Shown here: piece by piece, positions 1 through 4,844 of the stretch
Numbering within the stretch: the stretch's first letter is position 1
How the letters are laid out: the number at the start of each line of letters is the position of its first letter
NCBI GenBank assembly: GCA_032160945.1
Contig: JAVHTL010000141.1
DNA length: 8,435 bases
From: Fervidibacter sp032160945
GTDB taxonomy: Bacteria; Armatimonadota; Fervidibacteria; Fervidibacterales; Fervidibacteraceae
Strand: one strand, 5' to 3'
Made by a program: the position numbers and the translations under genes
The notes under the pieces: generated by a model
Told to the model about the DNA's origin: nothing
What the model saw: the letters and a program-made list of their open reading frames with translations, nothing else
Database searches by the model: none

Positions 1-1
1 C

Positions 2-46
2 GTTGAACGCTCTTTGAGGCAGAAGGAGAAGCAGCAAGCGGAGTGA
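2..46 (+). CDS. C-terminal end of an upstream gene, probably ATP synthase alpha subunit (partial)
   Basis: An open frame enters from the left edge and stops at TGA 44-46, giving the tail VERSLRQKEKQQAE. It ends 6 bases before the ATG of atpG, so the two genes are almost certainly co-transcribed. The tail is charged and helical and has no diagnostic motif. The assignment to atpA rests only on the usual bacterial order atpA-atpG and is inference. The Shine-Dalgarno of atpG (GGAG, 40-43) lies inside these last codons. Confidence 0.5.
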   Translation, partial: VERSLRQKEKQQAE

Positions 47-52
47 TTGGAG

Positions 53-943
53 ATGGCGGTGCAAAGTTTGAGGGCAATTAGGCGCAAAATTCGGGCTGTG
101 CGAAACTTGCAAAAAATCATGACGGCAATGAAGATGGTGGCGGCGGCAAGATTGCGCCGCGTTCAAGACAGAGTGGTCGCCGGCAAACCTTATACCGAAA
201 AGATGCGCTGGCTCGTTGAAACCCTTGCACCACATTTGCCTGCTATTGAACACCCGCTTTTGCAAGTTCGCCCCGTCCAAAAGCGAGGTTTGGTCGTCAT
301 AACAGGGGACAAAGGTTTGTGCGGTGCTTACAACAACAACATCATTCGCGCCGCTCAAAGTTTCATGAGCCAAGATGGTGCGGCACCGTTTTTGCTTTAC
401 TGCATTGGACGAAAAGGTTACGACTTCTTCTCCCGTCGCGGCTATCAAGTCGCTCGCCATCGCCCTCAGTTACCAGTCACCGCTTCCTTTGCACAGTTTA
501 AAGCCGTTGCTGAAGATATTGTTCAATGGTTCACGAGCGGCGAGGTTGACGAAATTTTTGTCGCTTACGGAGAATTTGTGAACGCTTTAGTGCAGCGTCC
601 CAAGATTATCCCGCTTCTGCCAATTAAAACGGATGGGACGGGGGACGGGGGACGCGAGACGAAAGAGGCAGGAAGAGAATACATTTTTGAGCCGAAAGCG
701 CCTGAACTTTTGGCGTTGTTGCTGCCGCGATATGTTGAGCATCTGGTTTACCACATTTTGCTTGAAAGCCTTGCCAGTGAGAACGCTGCCAGGATGAACG
801 CGATGAGTCAAGCAGCCGATAACGCCGAGGAACTAATCAAGCAACTGACTTTGCAAGCCAACAAAATCCGCCAGTGGAACATCACGAAAGAGTTGCTTGA
901 AATCACGACGGCTGTGGAAGCGATGAGACGGGCAAGAGATTGA
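53..943 (+). CDS. atpG: F1Fo ATP synthase gamma subunit (central rotor shaft)
   Basis: This is the central stalk subunit that turns inside the alpha3beta3 head and couples Fo rotation to ATP synthesis on the cytoplasmic face of the membrane. The protein has 296 residues, close to the usual bacterial length. The N-terminal coiled-coil helix carries the family pattern KIMTAMKMVAAARLRR (21-36). The globular core has VITGDKGLCGAYN (82-94), followed by FEP at 212-214. The C-terminal helix has LASENAARMNAM (240-251) and ends with ITKELLEITTAVEAM (277-291). ATG at 53 is preferred over TTG at 47 because GGAG at 40-43 is 9 bases from the ATG but only 3 from the TTG, and because MAVQSLRAI fits the family start. 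Residues 194-203 are encoded by a 7-bp tandem repeat in the variable loop before FEP. The usual next genes, atpD and atpC, do not follow. Confidence 0.96.
   Translation: MAVQSLRAIRRKIRAVRNLQKIMTAMKMVAAARLRRVQDRVVAGKPYTEKMRWLVETLAPHLPAIEHPLLQVRPVQKRGLVVITGDKGLCGAYNNNIIRAAQSFMSQDGAAPFLLYCIGRKGYDFFSRRGYQVARHRPQLPVTASFAQFKAVAEDIVQWFTSGEVDEIFVAYGEFVNALVQRPKIIPLLPIKTDGTGDGGRETKEAGREYIFEPKAPELLALLLPRYVEHLVYHILLESLASENAARMNAMSQAADNAEELIKQLTLQANKIRQWNITKELLEITTAVEAMRRARD
633..660 (+). repeat. Heptamer tandem repeat array inside atpG
   Basis: Four consecutive 7-bp units end in GAC: ATGGGAC, GGGGGAC, GGGGGAC, GCGAGAC. The sequence then decays into GAAAGAG. Four units make 28 bp, which is not a multiple of three, but the total insertion keeps the frame open. 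The array encodes a hydrophilic Gly/Asp/Arg stretch (DGTGDGGRET, residues 194-203) in a loop of gamma that varies in length between species. It resembles the short tandemly repeated (STRR-type) heptamers known from cyanobacteria; that comparison is by analogy. Confidence 0.7.
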
Positions 944-1011
944 AAAGGCAATTGTCTGCAAGAAGGAAGTTTTTCTCACAAGGAGGCGGCTTTAATCTTC
1001 AAGTTGATGAG

Positions 1012-1040
1012 TTTACAGTTTGGATTTGAGGCTGTCTAAT
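1012..1040 (+). promoter_or_regulatory. Sigma70-type promoter for the 658-residue membrane protein
   Basis: TTTACA (1012-1017) and TCTAAT (1035-1040) are separated by exactly 17 bases. Each hexamer differs from consensus at one position. The predicted transcription start is near 1047, leaving a leader of about 38 bases that contains GGAAGGG (1071-1077), 7 bases before the ATG at 1085. This makes the membrane protein gene independent of the atp genes upstream. Promoter calls by eye are fallible, but spacing and both hexamers fit well. Confidence 0.65.
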
Positions 1041-1084
1041 AAACCAACCGAGGGTAAAAGCAGAGTTGAAGGAAGGGAAAGTTA

Positions 1085-3061
1085 ATGAAGGAACTGAAAG
1101 TAGTGGTTGAGAAGGCACAACTTCAAGGATGGTCAGTTCGCTCGCTTTTAGTCGGTTTAGGTTTCAGTATTGGAGCGGTGTTTATCGTTTCTTATTCTGA
1201 ATTGGTTGTCAAAGAAATCCAAATTGCCATTTGCCAATTTAACCCAGCAGCCCTTGGCTTGTTATCGGTTTTAGTGTTACTCAACGGGATTGTTTCATGG
1301 GTGATTGGTCGTCCCTTTTTGCGACCTCACGAAGTTCTCATCGCATACACGATGACAGTTTTGGCAGCGATGATTGCATCTCGCGGGTTGATGGAGAAAC
1401 TTTTGCCAGCATTGGTTGCCATCAATTACTTCGCTAACCCTCAAAACCGTTGGTCGGAAGCCTTCTTTCGTCACATTCCCAAATGGCTTGTCCCATTTGA
1501 CCCTAATGGCTTGGAAGCCCAACCGCCAGCGAAATACTTCTATGAGGGCAGCAATGGCATAGTATTTTGGAGCGATTGGTTAACTCCTCTTTTTTCATGG
1601 TCAATCATTGTTGCTGGCGTTTGGATGTGTTTCCTTTCCATTGCAACAATTTGGCGACGCCAATGGGCAGAGCATGAGAAACTCAATTTCCCACTAACTC
1701 AACCACCACTTCAACTCGTTGAACCATCAAACCGAGCCAATTTGCTTCGTAACAAACTGACTTGGTTCGGTTTCGCCCTTTCAGCCTTTGTGTTTTTTGT
1801 CAACGGGCTTAACAGGCTCTTCCCTGTAATCCCTCAAATTCGTGTTTATTGGCGTCTCAATGATTACTTGACCGACAGACCATTTAATGCCATCTTCTTC
1901 ACTCCCGTTTACACTTCTTACGCAGCCATTGGTTTCGCTTACTTCTTGCCCACTCAATTGCTTTTCAGCCTTTGGTTCTTTTTCTGGATCACAAGGCTGC
2001 AAGATATTCTCCTTTCGTGGCTTGGTTACGAGCACATGCTTGTCAACATGCCCCTTTACCCTACCCGCCTTTACATTGGCTACCAAGTTTTGGGAGCATA
2101 TCTTGTGCTCGTTTGGTTTTTCTGGAGAGCGGCTTTACCGTATTTGAAACAAGTGTTTGAAAAGGTTTTTGGAAAGAACAACATTGACGATAGCAATGAA
2201 TTGATGCCCTATCGGGTTGCAACCCTTTTAGCAGTTTTGGGTCTTGCTGTTGCGATAGGTTGGGGCATTGTTGCTGGACTCTCACCGACCATCGCTGTTA
2301 TTGAGTTTACGGTTTACCTTGGTGTCGTTGTTTTGGTCATGGCTCGCAGCGTTGCTGAAGGTGGTTTGATGATGACGGAGACTTCTTTTCGCCCTATCGA
2401 CCTAATAAGGCTTTTCGTTCCCAAGCATCAGTTGGGTGCGCAGAATTTGACCATTTTGGGTTTTACTGATGCTGTTTTCACAAGGGATTTGAGGGGCTTG
2501 CTTATCACACCTTTGCTTGATAGTTTGAAGATGAGCGAGAGCGTGAATTTATCTCGGCGGGCTCTACTTTTGCCATCGGTTTTGACGATGGTTGTCGGGT
2601 TTGTCACTGCTGCACTTTATCAACTCAAACTGCCTCACACTTATGGGGCGCTGACGATGTATGGGTATGCCTATCAAGGCAATCCCCGTTGGGCTTTTGA
2701 AGACCACATCAGTTCAATTCTGGGGCAGGACAACCCACCAAACTACATTCGTGGCTTTTTTGCTGCCAGCGTTATCATCACTTATGCGATGGTAGTTGCC
2801 CGTTCTCATTTTTGGTGGTTTCCTCTTCATCCCCTCGCTTATGCTTTGAGTGCATCTTGGACAATGATTGTGTTCTGGTTTCCTATTTTCGTTGCATGGC
2901 TCGTCAAAAGTTTAATTCTGCGATATGCTGGCATTCAGGCTTTTCACCGTTATTCGCCTTTCTTCATCGGGCTAATTTACGGTGAGTTCTTCATGGCAGT
3001 CGTTTGGGCTATTCACTCTTTGCTCACACGCAAGCCTGCTCCCTTTTTCCCATGGCCATGA
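1085..3061 (+). CDS. Polytopic membrane protein, DUF6785/OPT-like family, function unknown
   Basis: The protein has 658 residues and about a dozen or more hydrophobic segments, for example around 19-40, 55-75, 83-103, 171-189, 226-243, 278-300, 334-350, 378-398, 404-420, 495-512, 556-572, 590-610 and 627-647. It belongs, by recognition of overall pattern, to large membrane proteins annotated DUF6785 in Armatimonadota and Planctomycetes. These are distantly like oligopeptide transporter (OPT) proteins. Recognisable landmarks are GRPFLRPHE (75-83), the cytosolic-type motif EHEKLNFPLTQPPL (196-209) after a membrane segment, and ARSVAEGGLMMTE (420-432). There is no ATPase domain, so any transport would be secondary. 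The substrate is unknown. The start at ATG 1085 is supported by GGAAGGG at 1071-1077 and by its own promoter. It stands alone, convergent with the minus-strand pseudopilin unit. Confidence 0.8.
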   Translation: MKELKVVVEKAQLQGWSVRSLLVGLGFSIGAVFIVSYSELVVKEIQIAICQFNPAALGLLSVLVLLNGIVSWVIGRPFLRPHEVLIAYTMTVLAAMIASRGLMEKLLPALVAINYFANPQNRWSEAFFRHIPKWLVPFDPNGLEAQPPAKYFYEGSNGIVFWSDWLTPLFSWSIIVAGVWMCFLSIATIWRRQWAEHEKLNFPLTQPPLQLVEPSNRANLLRNKLTWFGFALSAFVFFVNGLNRLFPVIPQIRVYWRLNDYLTDRPFNAIFFTPVYTSYAAIGFAYFLPTQLLFSLWFFFWITRLQDILLSWLGYEHMLVNMPLYPTRLYIGYQVLGAYLVLVWFFWRAALPYLKQVFEKVFGKNNIDDSNELMPYRVATLLAVLGLAVAIGWGIVAGLSPTIAVIEFTVYLGVVVLVMARSVAEGGLMMTETSFRPIDLIRLFVPKHQLGAQNLTILGFTDAVFTRDLRGLLITPLLDSLKMSESVNLSRRALLLPSVLTMVVGFVTAALYQLKLPHTYGALTMYGYAYQGNPRWAFEDHISSILGQDNPPNYIRGFFAASVIITYAMVVARSHFWWFPLHPLAYALSASWTMIVFWFPIFVAWLVKSLILRYAGIQAFHRYSPFFIGLIYGEFFMAVVWAIHSLLTRKPAPFFPWP

Positions 3062-3074
3062 TAAAGACAAACCA

Positions 3075-3102
3075 AAGCCACCGCCTAATATGGCGATGGC
3101 TT
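3075..3102 (-). terminator. Intrinsic terminator of the minus-strand pseudopilin unit
   Basis: An 11-bp stem (3075-3085 with 3092-3102) closes a 6-base loop in the 74-bp gap between convergent genes. Read on the minus strand all 11 pairs form, one as G-U, and the stem is followed by a T-rich tail (3074 down to 3061: TGGTTTGTCTTTAT). Read on the plus strand the same position is a C-A mismatch and no T tract follows. It is therefore better suited to ending the minus-strand transcript, though it may slow both. Confidence 0.6.
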
Positions 3103-3135
3103 ATTGACTATGTGGTTCACACTGTTGTTAGCAAA

Positions 3136-3312
3136 TCATTGAGATCCAGTTGCTCCTCCGCCCTGTGGGCTTAACGGACCTGGTTTCTTTAGGGCTTCTA
3201 ATTCCTCAGGTGTTAGCGGCTTAACTGGCGGTCGCGAAGCACGGTAGATAGCGAAAGCAGCAAAAATCAACAAAATTAACGCCACCAATCCCAGTATCAC
3301 ATTGCGGTTCAT
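3136..3312 (-). CDS. Small single-span membrane protein, 58 residues, unknown function
   Basis: ATG at 3312-3310 opens a 58-codon frame ending at TGA (3138-3136). Residues 5-22 form one clear membrane helix (VILGLVALILLIFAAFAI). Then come basic residues R24, R27 and K31, and a polar tail with prolines and a PQGGGATG segment (49-56). The start lies 12 bases after the stop of the pseudopilin gene, and the gap holds a Shine-Dalgarno (AGGGGGGAT) about 6 bases from the ATG, so the two are translated from one message. The terminator at 3075-3102 closes the unit. I do not recognise the family. The context suggests a partner or anchor for the exported pseudopilin-like protein. Helix, Shine-Dalgarno, spacing and terminator together argue that it is real despite its size. 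Confidence 0.75.
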   Translation of the reverse strand: MNRNVILGLVALILLIFAAFAIYRASRPPVKPLTPEELEALKKPGPLSPQGGGATGSQ

Positions 3313-3324
3313 CCTTAATCCCCC

Positions 3325-4272
3325 CTAACGGTCAGCCGAGATATGCTGATAAACCCAAAGCCCACTTTGCCTTTGCACAATTTTCAGGAACAAATCCCCA
3401 CGACGCAGAAACTTAGAATGACCATCTGCGAACCCACAAATAAGTCCACCTTGAGGATGGTCTTCAATTGCTAAATTAGGGTTGGCAGCCCTTTCGTCAG
3501 GTGTAAAATCAACCTTATGATGACGAGCCATACCTATCCTTTGGAAGAAGAAAGGCGGAGCAGTTCCAGAATAGCCATCTGAGTAGTTAACTGTCTCTGC
3601 TGGTGCTACCAAACGAGCCATAAGCATCAAGTCTACACATGGTGGATTGTTCACATTGGGTGATCCACAAGCAGGGATACCACCAGTGCATGCCCTTGCT
3701 TGGCTTCCGTCAGCCAAATTCCATGTGGTAGTGCTATTTCCGACCGTTGAGCCAGGCCATCGCCAATATGGGCTATTCTGAGAGCCATCGCCTCCAGGTC
3801 CCCATGTTGCCAAACCATAATCAGTCAAGACGAGATAAGGTTGAGGTAGCGCCCCCCAAGGACCGTCAGGTGCAAAATCTTTTTGCCGACGCTCTTCTCC
3901 GGGAGAAGCGGAAGGGCAGAACCAAATTTGCTTGTTGCGAATGTAAGGGTCAATTAACTCGGTATAGTGGTAAAGAGCCACAATTCCGTTATTTCCGTAA
4001 CCTGGAAAGCGTGGCTGAGGTGGGCAAGTCCGAACGACCCAATTGGGCAGAACCTCGCCGTAATCGCTGGCATACATGTTGTGGGACAGGGCAATGTTTT
4101 TGATGTTACTGGTGCAGGATGACTGTCTCGCCTTTTCCCGTGCTTGACTGAACACGGGAAACAGAATTGCCGCCAGAATGGCGATAATCGCGATCACGAC
4201 CAAAAGTTCTATCAAAGTGAAGCCGTGACCGTTGCGCTTGAGCACATAAGCGCCCTTTTTCACTCCTTGCAT
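3325..4272 (-). CDS. Secreted pseudopilin-like protein with type IV prepilin N-terminus and C-terminal DG motif
   Basis: The protein has 315 residues. The leader MQGVKKGAYVLKRNGHG (1-17) ends in the prepilin peptidase site G17/F18, with Glu at mature position 5 (FTLIE). A hydrophobic helix (18-40) precedes FPVFSQAREKARQ (38-50), a pattern typical of the large DUF1559-like pseudopilin families of Planctomycetes and Armatimonadota. The C-terminal part has HPQGGLICGFADGHSKF (272-288), the H-x9/10-DG signature of these proteins. There are seven cysteines, six of them (83-279) outside the helix region, so disulfides are possible after export. The prepilin peptidase would process it at the membrane, and it may join a type II secretion or pilus-like fibre; the exact role is unknown. 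ATG 4272 is chosen over TTG 4287 because a 9-base Shine-Dalgarno lies 4 bases upstream. It is the first gene of a two-gene unit. Confidence 0.9.
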   Translation of the reverse strand: MQGVKKGAYVLKRNGHGFTLIELLVVIAIIAILAAILFPVFSQAREKARQSSCTSNIKNIALSHNMYASDYGEVLPNWVVRTCPPQPRFPGYGNNGIVALYHYTELIDPYIRNKQIWFCPSASPGEERRQKDFAPDGPWGALPQPYLVLTDYGLATWGPGGDGSQNSPYWRWPGSTVGNSTTTWNLADGSQARACTGGIPACGSPNVNNPPCVDLMLMARLVAPAETVNYSDGYSGTAPPFFFQRIGMARHHKVDFTPDERAANPNLAIEDHPQGGLICGFADGHSKFLRRGDLFLKIVQRQSGLWVYQHISADR

Positions 4273-4276
4273 GTTT

Positions 4277-4285
4277 ATCACCTCC
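4277..4285 (-). promoter_or_regulatory. Extended Shine-Dalgarno that fixes the pseudopilin start
   Basis: On the minus strand GGAGGTGAT matches the 3' end of bacterial 16S rRNA over nine bases, and ATG follows after AAAC. The in-frame TTG at 4287 overlaps this site and would have no ribosome binding site of its own, so ATG at 4272 is the start. The strength of the site suggests high expression. Confidence 0.85.
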
Positions 4286-4301
4286 AACTTATAAACTTAT
4301 T

Positions 4302-4327
4302 GCGTCATAGCCTTTTGGCTTTGACGC
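4302..4327 (-). promoter_or_regulatory. Stem-loop at the predicted 5' end of the pseudopilin mRNA
   Basis: The minus strand folds as GCGTCA-A-AGCC, loop AAAA, GGCT-A-TGACGC: six and four base pairs separated by one A-A mismatch. The promoter at 4335-4363 predicts a start at about 4328, directly before the stem. The transcript would therefore begin with a hairpin, followed by an unpaired A/T-rich stretch and the Shine-Dalgarno. A 5'-terminal hairpin of this kind is known to protect mRNA from 5'-end-dependent decay; that role here is inferred. No T tract follows, so it is not a terminator. Confidence 0.55.
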
Positions 4328-4334
4328 TGCTATT

Positions 4335-4363
4335 GTTATAACACAGCCCTAAGTGCATGTAAA
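4335..4363 (-). promoter_or_regulatory. Sigma70-type promoter of the pseudopilin unit
   Basis: Read on the minus strand, TTTACA (4363-4358) and TATAAC (4340-4335) are separated by exactly 17 bases. Each is one base from consensus. The predicted start is near 4328, giving a leader of about 56 bases to the ATG at 4272. The -35 hexamer is identical to that of the promoter at 1012-1040. Confidence 0.75.
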
Positions 4364-4844
4364 GATCTTCAGGGATTTAAAAAAGAGGTCACTTTTGGGC
4401 AATTTGGCTGAAAAATCAGGGATTTTTAAAAATTGGGTAACTTCAGTTGGACTTTAAGCCTACCTTTAAGCAAAGCAGGTTTGCTGATATAAACCTCTAT
4501 CTCCCTACGAACCTCATCCCGCCTACAACGATATTGACCTTCCCTTCCCAAACACAACAAATAACCAACCATGCACAATGCCACTCAAGAAATGAAGCAG
4601 AGGAGGATTTCTCCTCAAGCAAATTCAGGCAAAAGGGGAAAGCAAACAAAGCCTGTGATAGAGTTGATGGAGAAAGGAAAGGGTTTTCAAAGAAAGACTT
4701 CTTACCTGAAAGGCAAGTGTAAAGGGTTGCAAGAAGAGGGATTTAGTGACAGGATGGGACGATGGGATAGACAAGAGCCGTGAAGGTTTTCATGCGGTGT
4801 TACATTGATTTTTAGAAAGCCAGTGAGAGGTAGGTGAGTAAAGG
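4364..4844. other. Gene-poor intergenic region between divergent units
   Basis: About 480 bases lie between the minus-strand promoter and the start of the 729-residue protein. The left end holds a diverged direct repeat (4369-4443). The middle and right part is purine-rich on the plus strand. Two open frames (4447-4722 and 4571-4783) have no Shine-Dalgarno and no recognisable protein character, so I do not call them. The right end must contain the promoter of the plus-strand pair. I found only a weak extended -10 (TGTTACATT, 4798-4806) without a good -35. AGGTGA at 4832-4837 is the ribosome binding site of the next gene. Confidence 0.6.
4369..4443 (-). repeat. Diverged direct repeat upstream of the pseudopilin promoter
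   Basis: Two copies (4369-4394, 26 bases; 4416-4443, 28 bases) share an identical TCAGGGATTT, then an A-rich run, then (A/G)GGT(C/A)ACTT on the plus strand. They are spaced about 47-49 bp apart, and the nearer copy starts 5 bp upstream of the -35 hexamer. This position suits an activator site or an A/T-rich UP-like element. No regulator is encoded in the window. Confidence 0.45.

Noticed and set aside
1007..1039. Ten-codon frame with AGGAGG at 981-986 upstream, considered as a leader peptide
   Set aside because: The spacing of 20 bases is too long, and the frame lies between the -35 and -10 of the promoter at 1012-1040, so it would not be on that transcript.
4535..4563. TTGACC with an A-rich -10 candidate 17 bases downstream
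   Set aside because: The -10 candidate matches consensus at only three of six positions.
4600..4616. GAGGAG-GATTT-CTCCTC hairpin in the intergenic region
   Set aside because: The stem is six base pairs without a T tract or extended pairing; such stems are common in purine-rich DNA.
4447..4722. Open frame of 91 codons in the intergenic region, starting with TTG
   Set aside because: There is no Shine-Dalgarno before the TTG, the composition is low in hydrophobic core residues, and nothing in it is recognisable; an overlapping frame of similar quality exists.
4571..4783. Open frame of 70 codons, basic and Lys/Gln-rich
   Set aside because: No ribosome binding site precedes the ATG, and the basic composition is explained by the purine-rich strand.
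4798..4806. Extended -10 (TGTTACATT) as promoter of the 729-residue gene
   Set aside because: The hexamer has two mismatches and no acceptable -35 lies 16-18 bases upstream, so I do not call it as a feature.
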